NCBI GenBank assembly: GCA_009777345.1
Contig: WRMB01000018.1
Span: 1-61,202 of the forward strand
DNA: 61,202 nucleotides
From: Micrococcales bacterium
Lineage (GTDB): Bacteria > Actinomycetota > Actinomycetes > Actinomycetales > Cellulomonadaceae
Direction: 5' to 3'
Shown here: in pieces, positions 16,691 to 26,572 of the stretch
Layout: every line of letters begins with the position of its first letter
Position numbering within the stretch: position 1 is the stretch's first letter
Made by a program: the position numbers and the translations under genes
Notes under the pieces: model-generated
What the model was told of the DNA's origin: nothing
What the model saw: the letters and a program-made list of their open reading frames with translations, nothing else
Database searches by the model: none

Positions 16691-18166
16691 ATGATCACTC
16701 GTGTCGAAGGGGCGTACCTGGGCGCTGTGCGCGCATTCGGGAACCCGATGCTCGACCTGCTGCACAAACGCCACGCGCCGCTGGTGGTGTCGGTGCTGTC
16801 GCTGCTGTTCACCGCCGAGCGCCCAACCGTGCCGGTGGCTGAGGCGCACACCGAGACCGGCGAGATGCTGGACCGGCTGCGGGCCGCCGGCTACGGCGAC
16901 GACCTGCCCACCGGCAGCGCCCGTGACCTGTGCCGGTACTGGGCGGAGAAAGGCTGGTTGGTGCGGCAGGTCACCGACGACGTCGAGGTGTACCGGCTGT
17001 CGGCCCACGCCGTCGGCGCGCTGGAGGTCGCGGGCCGGGCCGGTGGCGGTCGGGCCCGGGTCTCGCAGTCGCGGGTACGGACGCTGCTGGACGCCGTGGA
17101 GCACCTGGCCCAGGACGCCGACCCGGACGTCATGGTGCGCATCGCCCGGCTCGACGCCCAGATCGCCCGGCTGCAGGCCGAGCTGGACCAGGTCCAGCGC
17201 ACCGGCAGCGTCGCGGAGGTCGACGACGACGAGCTGCTGGAAGAGGCCGACAACGTCGTGCACCTGGTCCGCGAGCTGCCTGCCGATTTCGCCCGGGTCG
17301 CCGAGTCGATCAAGTCCATGCAGCACGACGTGGTCACCGCGCTGCGCGGCGACGACCGCCCCACCGGCGAGGTGCTGCGCGAGTACCTGCGCCGGGCCGA
17401 GCAGGTCATGGACGCCACCGCGGAGGGCCGGGCCTTCGTCGGGGCCTTGCGGCTGCTCGGCGACCCGGAGCGGCGCGACGACCTGGCCGCCCAGCTCGAC
17501 GTGGTGCTGCGGCACCGGTTCACCCAGCGGATGGACCCGCGCCAGCGTCAGGCGCTGGCCGAGGTCGTCCTGCAGATCGAGCGCGGGATCGGCCAGGTGC
17601 TGGCCGCCCAGCGCGAAGCGTCCAGCGTCATCACCGCGCAGGTGCGTCACCACGACCCGCTGCGCGACCGCGAGGTCGACGACCTGCTGCGCGACGTGAT
17701 GTCCGGGCTGGCGGCCTGGCTGCCCGGCACCCGGCGCGGTCTGGCCGTCGACCCGTTGCGACGCCTGCCCGTGGCGGACGTCGACTCGTTGCGCCTGACC
17801 ACCGGCGAGCTGTGCCCCCCGGCGCCTCCCGCCCCGCTGGAGGACTGGGCCGACGACACCGATCCGGACGCTGCTCGCGCGGCCGCCCGGGCCTGGGGCG
17901 GTCCGCACTACGACCAGATCGCCCAGTACCTGGCGGCACTGACCGACGGGGGCGCCGTGGTCGACGTGGCCGAGGCGTTCGCCGCCGCGCCCGACCAGAT
18001 CCGCCGTCCCGTGGACCTGCTCGGTCTGCTGGAGATCGCCCACCGCCGCACCATGACCGAGACCGGCGCTGTCGCGTTCGCCGACGCGGTGCGGCCTGAC
18101 GGCACGCGCCGCCGGTTCGCCTTCGCCGCCGTGACCACCCCGAGAGAAGACGCGACCGATGAGTGA
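16691..18166 (+). CDS. jetA: Wadjet subunit JetA (DUF3375)
   Basis: A 491-residue DUF3375 protein, the kleisin-like (MukF/MksF-like) subunit of the Wadjet/EptABCD complex that restricts small circular plasmids. The start region [18 protein letters not shown] is typical of the family. A long helical middle with heptad-like Leu/Arg repeats (residues 150-330) and a C-terminal winged-helix region around [16 protein letters not shown] follow. ATG 16691 is preceded only by a weak SD. The stop overlaps the start of jetB by eight bases, so the genes are coupled. Confidence 0.92.
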   Translation: MITRVEGAYLGAVRAFGNPMLDLLHKRHAPLVVSVLSLLFTAERPTVPVAEAHTETGEMLDRLRAAGYGDDLPTGSARDLCRYWAEKGWLVRQVTDDVEVYRLSAHAVGALEVAGRAGGGRARVSQSRVRTLLDAVEHLAQDADPDVMVRIARLDAQIARLQAELDQVQRTGSVAEVDDDELLEEADNVVHLVRELPADFARVAESIKSMQHDVVTALRGDDRPTGEVLREYLRRAEQVMDATAEGRAFVGALRLLGDPERRDDLAAQLDVVLRHRFTQRMDPRQRQALAEVVLQIERGIGQVLAAQREASSVITAQVRHHDPLRDREVDDLLRDVMSGLAAWLPGTRRGLAVDPLRRLPVADVDSLRLTTGELCPPAPPAPLEDWADDTDPDAARAAARAWGGPHYDQIAQYLAALTDGGAVVDVAEAFAAAPDQIRRPVDLLGLLEIAHRRTMTETGAVAFADAVRPDGTRRRFAFAAVTTPREDATDE

Positions 18167-18899
18167 GACACCCGTGCGGGACGACCCCGTGGCCCTGGAC
18201 GACGCCGCACCGGCGGACGCACCCGACGACGGCGGTGGGTTCATCGCGCCGGTGTCGATGGAGGACGATCCGTCCGAGCTGTTCCCCGGCGACCGCGGCA
18301 CCCTCGACGCCGAGGTGCGGACCGTGCTGGTGCGGCTCCTGCAACGCCGGTTCCTGCTGGCGGAGAAGAACCCCGCCCAGTGGCGGACGCTGCTGGAGAA
18401 CCAGCCGGTCGTCGAGTCGCGGCTGCACGACCTGTACGTCCAGCTGGTCGTCGACCACGAACGCGGGATCGCCTACAAGAAGCAGGTGCGCGCCGCGGAG
18501 ACCGAGGTCCCGGTGCTGCTGCGCGACGAGCCGTACACCCGGGCGGAGACCCTGGTCCTGGTCCACCTGCGCGCCGTCTACCAGCGCGAGCGTGGGGGCG
18601 ACCAGACCTCGGTGCGGATCGACGTCGAGGACGTCGAGCAGGCCGCGCTGACCTACTTCTACGACCCGGCCGACACCAACCCGGCGGCGCACCAGAAAGA
18701 GGTACGCGGTGCGGTCGAACGGCTGCGGCGCGAAGGCATCATCGAAGAGGAGTCCGAGGGTCGTTTCCGCATCACCGGGCTGATCGAGGTGGTACTGAGC
18801 AACGAGCGGCTCACCGCGCTGCGCGACTGGCTGCGCCACGACCAGCCCAGGGCTGCGACCGACGGAGACGACGGCACGGACACGGAGGTCGCCCCATGA
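18159..18899 (+). CDS. jetB: Wadjet subunit JetB (DUF4194)
   Basis: A 246-residue DUF4194 protein, equivalent to MukE/MksE (KITE winged-helix subunit). The conserved core runs from [18 protein letters not shown] through [17 protein letters not shown] to [17 protein letters not shown] near the C-terminus. An acidic, low-complexity N-terminus (residues 1-50) precedes it. It overlaps jetA by eight bases and jetC by four (ATGA), so A:B:C synthesis is tightly coupled. Confidence 0.92.
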   Translation: MSETPVRDDPVALDDAAPADAPDDGGGFIAPVSMEDDPSELFPGDRGTLDAEVRTVLVRLLQRRFLLAEKNPAQWRTLLENQPVVESRLHDLYVQLVVDHERGIAYKKQVRAAETEVPVLLRDEPYTRAETLVLVHLRAVYQRERGGDQTSVRIDVEDVEQAALTYFYDPADTNPAAHQKEVRGAVERLRREGIIEEESEGRFRITGLIEVVLSNERLTALRDWLRHDQPRAATDGDDGTDTEVAP

Positions 18900-21800
18900 C
18901 GATGATCGACACGCTGTTCGGCCTGGTCCCGGTGTCGTCCACCGGTCAGCAGTGGGTGGCCCGCGACCTGCAGCTGGTGAACTGGGGCGGGTACGACGGT
19001 CACCACACCGTGCGTTTCGCCCCGACGGCGACGCTGCTGTACGGGGCGTCCGGATCGGGCAAGTCCACCCTGATGGACGCCTACATCGCGCTGCTCATGC
19101 CGCACACCACCCCGTTCAACGGGGCGTCGAACGGCGGGGTCGTGGGCCGCCCGCGCGGCAAGGACCAGCGCAACGTCGTCTCCTACGCCCGCGGCAAGAT
19201 CGACGAGTCGCGCACCGCGGACGGTACCCAGGTCGTGGTTCTGCGCGGCGACGGCCGCGACACCTGGACCGCTATCGCGATGACCTGGGCCGACCAGGCT
19301 GGTGCCCACCTCACCGCGCTGCGCGCCTGGTACGTGCCCGCGGCGGCCCGCACCCTGGAGGACGTCACGACCGTCCGTGCCACCGTCGACGGCGCGTTCA
19401 GCCTGCGCGACCTGGAGCCGGCGGCGGCCCAGCGCCTCACCCGCGCCTCGCTGGGCGGCACCGGCCTGACCCTGTTCGACACCGACCGGGACTTCACCGC
19501 CCGGCTGCACCTGACCCTGGGCATCGGCGCCGCCGGCGGCGGGGCCAAGGCGGTCAGCCTGCTCGGCCGGATCCAGGCCGGGCAGCAGATCACCACCGTG
19601 GACCGCCTCTACAAGGACATGGTCCTGGAAGAGCCGGACACCTTCGCCACGGCCGATGCCGTGGTCGAGCAGTTCGACAAGCTGAGCGGCACCCGCGACC
19701 AGATGATCACCGCCCAGCAGCAGGTGCGCCTGCTCGTCCCCGTCCGGGCGCACCGGGCGAGCGTCGCCGCCGCGGACGAACGGCTGGCGGTCATCGCGAC
19801 CGTCGGTACCTTCGACGACGCTGTCTCCCCCGCCGCCCGCTGGCGGCAGATGCGTCGGCTGGGCCTGCTCCGGTCCGTCGAGGACGACCTGCGGCGGCGC
19901 CACCAGGCCGCCCAGCAGGTCGAGGCTGAGACCGCCGCCCGGATTAAGGCCACCAAGGCCGAGCTCGACGCGGCCCGCCAGACCCTGTGGACCGCCGGGG
20001 GCGACCGGCTGGCCAACGCCCAGCGCGAGCTGGACGCGGTCACCGACCGGCGGGCCAGCGTCGGCGCCGACCGGGCCCGGCTGGACGGCCTGTGCGCTGA
20101 CCTGGCGGTGGAAGTCACCTCAGAAGAGGACTTCCGGCGGCTGACGGCTCAGGCCCGCGAGACGCTGACCAGCGACGACGCCAAACGTACCCTTCTGGAG
20201 GGCTTTGCCGACGCCAAGGCTGAGCACCGGGCGGCGGCCGACGAGACGACCCAGCTGACGGCCGAGCGGGAGACCGCCGGGTCCCGGCGCAGCTCGGTCC
20301 CCGCCGATCTGCACACCGCCCGGTGCGCCCTGGCCGACGCGGCGGGCCTGACACCGGACGAGCTGCCGTTCGTCGCCGAGCTGGTCGAGGTCCGCACCGA
20401 GCACGAACCGTGGCGGGAGGCGTTCAACCTGGCCCTGGGAGGTTTCGCGACGCTGCTGCTGGTCGACGTGACCCGGTTGGGTGCCTTCCGCAAGGCGATC
20501 GACGCGGTGCCGCTGCACCGGCGGATCCGGTTCGAGGGTGTGCGCACCGACCTGCAGTCCGACGTCGAACCGGACCCTCGCACCCTGCCCGGACGCCTCG
20601 ACGTGCGGCCGGGCGTCTTCTCCGGCTGGCTGCGCAGCGAGCTGGCCCGACGCTTCGCCTACGTCTGCGTCGACACCCCCGGCGAGCTGTCCCAGCACCC
20701 CAAGGCGCTGACCCGCACCGGCCAGACCGCGGAGAGTACCCGTGGTGCGCACGGCGGCCGGGGCCGCACCAACGTCCTCGGCTTCTCCAACGCACCGCTG
20801 CTGCGCCGCCTGAACGGTCAGCTGGACGACGCCCGTCGTCGTCTCGCCGCCGCCGAACAGGGACTGCGCGACGCCGAGACCCGTCTGGAGACCTTCGACG
20901 CCCAGCGTCGCCTCTGGCAGGACGTCGCCGCCCTCACCTGGGACCAGGTGGACGTGGCGGCCGTCGAGGCCGAGCAGGCCCGGTGGGAACGGACCGTGGC
21001 CCAGGTCACCGACGGCCAGCCCGACGTGGTCGACCTGTCCACCCGGGTCGAGGACCTGGAGACCAAGGTCAGCGACCTGACCCAGCAGCTCGGGCTGGCC
21101 CGGGAACAGGTGCGCCAGCTGAGCGAGCACTGGTCGGCCACCACCGACGAGGTGGACCAGACCCAGACCCGGCTCGACACCACCGCGTCCGACACCGAAG
21201 TTGCCGAGCCCGACGCTGACCAGTCTGGTCCTGCTGGCTCCGGTGCCGCGCGGACCGCGCTGGACGACGCCCAGCGCACCTACCTCGACAGCCTCGTCGA
21301 CCTCGACGGTACCGACACCACCGACGCCGACCCGCAGCGGGCGCTCGCCGCCTTCGACACCGTCGTCGCCCGCGCCCAGAGCCTGGTCAAGGCGGACAGG
21401 GACGCGGCCCAGCGCGAGGCCGCCACGGCCCGGGAGGCGCTGCGCCGCACGTTCGAGACGTTCACCGAACGCTGGCCCGACCCGAACCTGGGCACCGACC
21501 CGGACACGTCGTACCACGACTTCGACCGCATCCTTACCGACCTGGAGACCAGCGGTCTGCACCAGCTGGAGGCGGAATGGCGCAAGAGCCTGCTGCGCCT
21601 GTCCGGCAACGACCTGTCCGACCTGTACAACGCGCTGACCCGGTCGGTCCGGGAGATCAAGGACCGGATCCGCCCGGTCAACGACATCCTCGCCGGGCTG
21701 CCCTTCGCCGACGACGACCACCGGCTGCGCATCGACGCCCGGGACACCCAGTCGGCCGTGGTCGCCCGGTTCCGCGCCGAGCTGCGCACCCTGCGCGAGG

Positions 21801-22318
21801 TGCTGGCCACCGATGCGGGCGACGACGAGCGCGAACGCCGCTACCTGCGCACCCGCAAGATCGTCGACCGGATCCGCCGCACCGCCCCGGAGTTCGCCGA
21901 CCTGGTGGACGTACGCCGCCACGTGCGCCTGTCGGCGGAGAAGACGGACCGGGACGGCAACCACGTCGCCCTGTACGACCACATCGGCGAGAAGTCCGGC
22001 GGCGAGTCCCAGGAGCTGGTCGCGTTCATCGTCGGCGCCGCCCTGCGCTACCAGCTGGGCGACGCCGCCGCGACCCGCCCCCGCTACGCCCCGGTCTTCC
22101 TGGACGAAGCCCTGATCAAAGCCGACCCGCAGTTCACCGGCCGGGCCGTCAACGCCTGGCGCGGCCTCGGCTTCCAGCTCGTCATCGGCGCCCCCAACGA
22201 CAAGGCCAGCGCCCTGGAACCCCACGTCGACGTCCAGTACGTCGTCCTCAAGGACCCCACCGGCCGCTCCCGGGCGGCACTGGTCACCGCGGTCCCTGAC
22301 GGAACGTCGCTCTCCTGA
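18896..22318 (+). CDS. jetC: Wadjet SMC-like ATPase JetC
   Basis: A 1140-residue SMC/MukB/MksB-like ATPase. Walker [10 protein letters not shown] is at residues 50-58. Two long coiled-coil stretches (about 320-480 and 650-900) flank a hinge-like region around residues 490-620. The ABC signature GEKSGGESQ is near residue 1031 and Walker B VFLDEAL near 1067. All ATPase motifs are intact, so the motor should work. In Wadjet this subunit extrudes DNA loops and presents plasmids to JetD for cutting. No jetD follows: a minus-strand PAS gene ends ten bases after the jetC stop. Confidence 0.94.
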   Translation: MTMIDTLFGLVPVSSTGQQWVARDLQLVNWGGYDGHHTVRFAPTATLLYGASGSGKSTLMDAYIALLMPHTTPFNGASNGGVVGRPRGKDQRNVVSYARGKIDESRTADGTQVVVLRGDGRDTWTAIAMTWADQAGAHLTALRAWYVPAAARTLEDVTTVRATVDGAFSLRDLEPAAAQRLTRASLGGTGLTLFDTDRDFTARLHLTLGIGAAGGGAKAVSLLGRIQAGQQITTVDRLYKDMVLEEPDTFATADAVVEQFDKLSGTRDQMITAQQQVRLLVPVRAHRASVAAADERLAVIATVGTFDDAVSPAARWRQMRRLGLLRSVEDDLRRRHQAAQQVEAETAARIKATKAELDAARQTLWTAGGDRLANAQRELDAVTDRRASVGADRARLDGLCADLAVEVTSEEDFRRLTAQARETLTSDDAKRTLLEGFADAKAEHRAAADETTQLTAERETAGSRRSSVPADLHTARCALADAAGLTPDELPFVAELVEVRTEHEPWREAFNLALGGFATLLLVDVTRLGAFRKAIDAVPLHRRIRFEGVRTDLQSDVEPDPRTLPGRLDVRPGVFSGWLRSELARRFAYVCVDTPGELSQHPKALTRTGQTAESTRGAHGGRGRTNVLGFSNAPLLRRLNGQLDDARRRLAAAEQGLRDAETRLETFDAQRRLWQDVAALTWDQVDVAAVEAEQARWERTVAQVTDGQPDVVDLSTRVEDLETKVSDLTQQLGLAREQVRQLSEHWSATTDEVDQTQTRLDTTASDTEVAEPDADQSGPAGSGAARTALDDAQRTYLDSLVDLDGTDTTDADPQRALAAFDTVVARAQSLVKADRDAAQREAATAREALRRTFETFTERWPDPNLGTDPDTSYHDFDRILTDLETSGLHQLEAEWRKSLLRLSGNDLSDLYNALTRSVREIKDRIRPVNDILAGLPFADDDHRLRIDARDTQSAVVARFRAELRTLREVLATDAGDDERERRYLRTRKIVDRIRRTAPEFADLVDVRRHVRLSAEKTDRDGNHVALYDHIGEKSGGESQELVAFIVGAALRYQLGDAAATRPRYAPVFLDEALIKADPQFTGRAVNAWRGLGFQLVIGAPNDKASALEPHVDVQYVVLKDPTGRSRAALVTAVPDGTSLS

Positions 22319-22327
22319 CCGCTGGGC

Positions 22328-23836
22328 TCAGGTGCCGGGCGTCAGACCTCTGGACGACGGAACGAGACCGCCCACCGCCTTCTGTGCTTCCTGCACGGCG
22401 CACAGGGCGGTCGAGACCAGATCGGAGTCGAACGGCCTCGCCGCCGCCAGGCACTGGTTCGCCAGCGCACCCACCGCCCTGATCTGACGCAGACCGGAGT
22501 TCAGCTGGACGTCGATCGGCTCGGCGTACGGGTCCAGACGCTGCGACAGGCGGAAGCGGGGAATGAGCAGACGCCACGTAGCCAGCATGCGCTGGAAGCC
22601 GCGCATCTCCTGCTCCACCTCGACGAGGTCCTGGGCGAACAGGCGCAGGGCGTCGTTGGTGACCATGACCTCACGGGCGACGGCCTTCGCGGTCTCCTCC
22701 AGGGCCGCAGCCAGCTTGCCGATGTACACCGGTGCCTGGTCGGGGGCCTGGCCCACGGCCATCTCGCGGGCGAACTCACCGAGCTGCTCGTCGTGCAGCC
22801 GGGCCAGGGCGATCCGCACCTGGAGGTCACCGATCCGACGACGCACGCCGTCGAGACGGTAGTGCAGGTCCTCCATCGCCCCGACCAGCCACTGCGCGAT
22901 CTCCGACAACGGGCTGACGACCCGGCCCAGCACCGGCTCGGTGGCCGCGACCGCGTCCGAGGCCGCCACCGCCGCGGCGACCGCGGCCCGCAACCGGGCG
23001 ACAGATATCTCGGTCTGGTCGGCCTGCTCGCCGAGCCTGCTGGACAGAGCACTCAGCTCGTCCAGGCTGGCCATCTGGCTGTCCAGCGTCTGGTCCACGG
23101 CCATCGCGGCCCGGATCATGTCGTGCATCGGACCCGACGACGGGTCGCGCGGGTCCGGGTCGGTCCACCGGTACAGGGCCCGCCGGGCGACCACCTCGGC
23201 CGGGAGAGCCAGGCGGACGAAGTCGTCGTAGCCCGACAGGCCGAGCCCGCGGACACCCTCGACCAGAGCCTGCGCACCGAGCTCGGCCGCCGCCAGGCGT
23301 GAATAGCCGTCGGCCCGGGCGGCCCGCTCCAGCGGTAGCACCTTCTGGTACAGCTGGTCGACGATCTGCCACGTGCTGGTGCGGCACGGACGTGAACGCA
23401 CCGACAGGAACCCGTCGCCCAGCGGGGTGACCGTGGCGAACACCCAGTAGGCCACACCGTCGTGGGCGTAGTTCTTCACGTAGGCCGCCATCGGCCGCCC
23501 GGCGAGCAGCCGGTCCCACATGATCTGGAACGCGCCCGCAGGCATATCAGGGTGACGGATCAGGTTGTGCGGCTGACGCAGGATCTCGTCCATCGTGTAC
23601 TGCGAATAGTGGCAGAACACGGCGTTGGCACCGTCGATGACGCCCCTGCGGTCGGTCGTGGAGAAGAACAGGTGAGGTGCGGCGACCTCACGCACCAGAC
23701 CGCCGGACTGTGGTGCCGAGCGCACGTCGTGGGTGTCTTCCGGCACCTGCCCACCGGCGGCCGTCCGCAGCCGGACGGCACCAGACAGTCGACGGTTCGA
23801 CTCCACCGAAGACCGGGGGTCCGGAATCCACGACAT
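22328..23836 (-). CDS. PAS-domain protein, copy 1
   Basis: A 502-residue soluble protein. Residues about 55-160 form an Aer-like PAS domain (FFSTTDRRGVIDGANAVF, HNLIRHPDMPAGAFQIMW, VKNYAHDGVAYWVFATVTP), a type that usually senses redox or oxygen through FAD. The remaining 340 residues are helical and Ala/Leu-rich, recalling a chemoreceptor-like coiled region, but I see no HAMP domain, membrane segment or MCP hairpin tip. It is a near duplicate of the next gene (24158-25699). The SD AAGGTGG precedes ATG 23836. A ~94-bp block shared with the LPXTG gene lies upstream (23991-24084). Confidence 0.85.
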   Translation of the reverse strand: MSWIPDPRSSVESNRRLSGAVRLRTAAGGQVPEDTHDVRSAPQSGGLVREVAAPHLFFSTTDRRGVIDGANAVFCHYSQYTMDEILRQPHNLIRHPDMPAGAFQIMWDRLLAGRPMAAYVKNYAHDGVAYWVFATVTPLGDGFLSVRSRPCRTSTWQIVDQLYQKVLPLERAARADGYSRLAAAELGAQALVEGVRGLGLSGYDDFVRLALPAEVVARRALYRWTDPDPRDPSSGPMHDMIRAAMAVDQTLDSQMASLDELSALSSRLGEQADQTEISVARLRAAVAAAVAASDAVAATEPVLGRVVSPLSEIAQWLVGAMEDLHYRLDGVRRRIGDLQVRIALARLHDEQLGEFAREMAVGQAPDQAPVYIGKLAAALEETAKAVAREVMVTNDALRLFAQDLVEVEQEMRGFQRMLATWRLLIPRFRLSQRLDPYAEPIDVQLNSGLRQIRAVGALANQCLAAARPFDSDLVSTALCAVQEAQKAVGGLVPSSRGLTPGT

Positions 23837-23990
23837 CTCTCACCACCTTCTCTCATCACTGCTACCGACGAGCACCCGGTCGACAGCAGGGCGACCCGGA
23901 CGAGCAGCCCCGGCGCGGACCACGAGCGGTCGGCGACGCGGTGGCGCCTGCCGGTCTATCGAACCTTGTCTGTGCCAGCAGGAATCGACA

Positions 23991-24084
23991 GGGAACGACC
24001 CGGACAGATCGGGAGCCTTGGCCAGCAGAACGTGTATGCCTCATGGCCGTGGCGTGCGTGCGGGACGGCCGGATATGAGGTCAC
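23991..24084 (-). promoter_or_regulatory. Shared upstream block A (PAS copy 1)
   Basis: About 94 bp resembling 28871-28963. Common parts on the plus strand are ACGACCCGGAC, then GTGTATGCCTCATGGCCGT (GTGCATACCTCATGGCCGT in the other copy), then GATATG exactly 21 bases further on, then GGTCAC. The box ends about 155-250 bases before the start codon in both cases. It is probably a promoter or activator site for minus-strand transcription. Confidence 0.6.
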
Positions 24085-24157
24085 GGGCTCGGGACGGCAC
24101 CCTCTTTGCGGATCTCGATCTTCGACGCGATACGGCTCAGCGCCGCTCCCGGTGATA

Positions 24158-25699
24158 TCAGGCGTACCGGCGCAGCGGGACACCCCGCGGAGGCGTGGGA
24201 GCCGAGAGGCTGCTCATCAGCTCCCGCGCCGCCTGCACGGCGTACAGGGCGGCCGAGATCGGACCGGAGTCGAACGGTTTCGACGCCGCCACGCACTGGT
24301 TCGCCAGCGCGCGGACCGCGATGACCTGACGCAGACCGGAGTTCAGCTGAGCGTCGATCGGCTCGGCGAACCGGTCCAGCCGCTGCGACAGGCGGAAGCG
24401 GGGAATGAGCAGACGCCACGTGGCCAGCTTGCGCTGGAAGCCGCGCATCTCTTGCTCCACCTCGACGAGGTCCTGGGCGAACAGGCGCAGGGCGTCGTTG
24501 GTGACCATGACCTCACGGGCGACGGCCTTCGCGGTCTCCTCCAGGGCCAGGGCCAGCCTGCTGATGTACACCGGCGCCCGCTCGGGGGCCTGGCCGACGG
24601 CCATCTCGCGGGCGAACTCGCCCAGCTGCTCGTCGTGCAGCCGGGCCAGGGCGATCCGCACCTGGAGGTCACCGATCCGACGACGCACGTCGTTGAGACG
24701 GTAGTGCAGGTCTTCCATCGCCTCGACCAGCCACTGCGCGATCTCCGGCAACGGGCTGACGACCCGGCCCAGCACCGGCTCGGTGGCCGCGACCGCGTCC
24801 GAGGCCGCCACCGCCGCGGCGACCGCGGCCCGCAACCGGGCGACGGACCTCTCGGTCTGGTCGGCCTGCTCGCCGAGCTTGCCCGACAGGGCGCCCAGCT
24901 CGTCCAGGCTGGCCATCTGGCTGTCCAGCGTCTGGTCCACGGCCATCGCGGCCCGGATCATGTCGTGCATCGGGCCCGACATCGGGTCGCGCGGGTCCGG
25001 GTCGGTCCACCGGTACAGGGCCCGCCGGGCGGCCACCTCGGCCGGGAGGGCCAGGCGGATGAAATCCTCGTAGCCCGACAGGCCGAGCCCGCGGACACCC
25101 TCGACCAGAGCCTGCGCGCCGATCCTGGCGGCCGCCTGGCGCGGGTGGCCCGCCGCCCGGGCCGACAGCTCCATCGGCAGTACCTTCTGGTACAGCTGGT
25201 CGACGATCTGCCACACGCCGGGGTTGCACGGGTGCGAACGCACCGACAGGAACCCGTCGCCCAGCGGGGTGACCGTGGCGAACACCCAGTAGGCCACACC
25301 GTCGTGGGCCAGGTTCTTCACGTAGGCCGCCATCGGCCGCCCGGCGAGCAGCAGGTCCCACATGATCTGGAACGCGCCCGCGGGCATGTCAGGGTGGCGG
25401 ATCAGGTTGTGCGGCTGACGCAGGATCTGGTCCATGGTGTACTGCGCGTAGTGGCAGAACACGGCGTTGGCACCGTCGATGACGCCCTTGCGGTCGGTCG
25501 TGGAGAAGAACAGGTGGGGTACGGCGACCTCACGCATCATCTGGTCGGGTCGCGGTGAGACGCGTGGGTTGTGCCAACCGTCCATCCGTTCACCGGCTCC
25601 GTACGCGACCGCCGCTGGTTGGGCGTAACCAGCCGACCGGTGGGCGTACTCCGGCCGACCGTTGGGTTCTGCCGACGGCTGGGGGTACGGACCCGCCAT
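24158..25699 (-). CDS. PAS-domain protein, copy 2
   Basis: A 513-residue paralogue of the downstream PAS protein, nearly identical from the PAS domain (about residue 62 on) to the C-terminal helices. The two differ mainly in the first 50 residues, here Pro/Gly/Tyr-rich (MAGPYPQPSAEPNGRPEY), and at scattered sites. GGAAGGTGGAGG stands right before ATG 25699. It has no membrane segment and no MCP tip. The 321-bp gap to copy 1 holds the shared block A, which is not repeated upstream of this copy, so the two genes may be regulated differently. Function: presumably redox or energy sensing; output unknown. Confidence 0.85.
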   Translation of the reverse strand: MAGPYPQPSAEPNGRPEYAHRSAGYAQPAAVAYGAGERMDGWHNPRVSPRPDQMMREVAVPHLFFSTTDRKGVIDGANAVFCHYAQYTMDQILRQPHNLIRHPDMPAGAFQIMWDLLLAGRPMAAYVKNLAHDGVAYWVFATVTPLGDGFLSVRSHPCNPGVWQIVDQLYQKVLPMELSARAAGHPRQAAARIGAQALVEGVRGLGLSGYEDFIRLALPAEVAARRALYRWTDPDPRDPMSGPMHDMIRAAMAVDQTLDSQMASLDELGALSGKLGEQADQTERSVARLRAAVAAAVAASDAVAATEPVLGRVVSPLPEIAQWLVEAMEDLHYRLNDVRRRIGDLQVRIALARLHDEQLGEFAREMAVGQAPERAPVYISRLALALEETAKAVAREVMVTNDALRLFAQDLVEVEQEMRGFQRKLATWRLLIPRFRLSQRLDRFAEPIDAQLNSGLRQVIAVRALANQCVAASKPFDSGPISAALYAVQAARELMSSLSAPTPPRGVPLRRYA

Positions 25700-26336
25700 C
25701 CTCCACCTTCCCTTCTACGCTGCCACCAGCGAACCGTCCGTCCGTCAGGTCGGCAGCCGCCCCGCAGTGCACCAGAGGAGCACCACGGCGCCGACCGCCG
25801 ATCCGAGCAGTCGTGAATAACGAACCGACCCACGCGCTGAAGCGTCTGAGGACAACGCGGGACGCTGGTCCGTCAGTGACATCACGAGCACCCACAGGAA
25901 GGCTACATGTTGGCGGAGCCCTGTCGGACCGATTCGGCGATCTTCCACCGTCGCGGCCTGCTCCCTCCACGCGGCGCAGGCCCGCAGACTCACGCCTGCC
26001 CGCCCGCGGTACACACCAAGACCACGAGATCTACACGTCTCGTCGGCAAAATCTCCCAGCTCTGCCCCGGTGCTCCCCCGTCGGCTCCTGCTGGCGGTCC
26101 AGCGCCCGATCAGACCAGCACGAAGCCACGTCGCCATGGTCGAGATCATGGCAGTCGTCGAAGCCGGTCACGAAGTGCCGGGTGCGGTCAGCACCCCCGG
26201 CACGGACTGAACTGGAGCGTCTCCGTCTGGAGAATCGTGCGGATGGGATCTGTGGTGGGTGCCCTTCCGCCCGACCAGCTCCGGCTGGTACTGCGACGGT
26301 GAGCGGATGCCGGATATCCGCCTGCTCACCGACGCA
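25700..26336. other. No convincing gene (637 bp)
   Basis: The open frames here are Arg/Pro-rich and lack family resemblance or SD sites. A short in-frame stretch at about 26136-26209 (MVEIMAVVEAGHEVPGAV) reads like protein but ends quickly. It may be a gene scrap or chance. Otherwise I see nothing. Confidence 0.5.
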
Positions 26337-26377
26337 GGTCTGGCCTGCCCGGCCCGTCTCACCGGGCAGGCCAGACC
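26337..26377. terminator. Strong hairpin downstream of the LPXTG gene
   Basis: Perfect 16-bp arms GGTCTGGCCTGCCCGG and its complement around a 9-base loop (26353-26361), 196 bases after the stop of the surface-protein gene. There is no T-tract, so it is either a factor-assisted terminator or an mRNA 3'-end stabiliser. Confidence 0.65.
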
Positions 26378-26572
26378 ATCAACAGCGCGCGAGTCCTCCG
26401 AACCGGACGGACCCCCGCGAACGATGCGCCGATCCAGTCCGACCGCACCGCGCAGACGGCAACCGTCCCAGGACGACCGAGCACCACGGGCTCGGCCGTC
26501 CCAGCGCCGCACCTCCTCCAGCCCGACGGTTTTCCAGGCCGACGGCTCAGCGTGCCGGACCAGACCCGCCGT

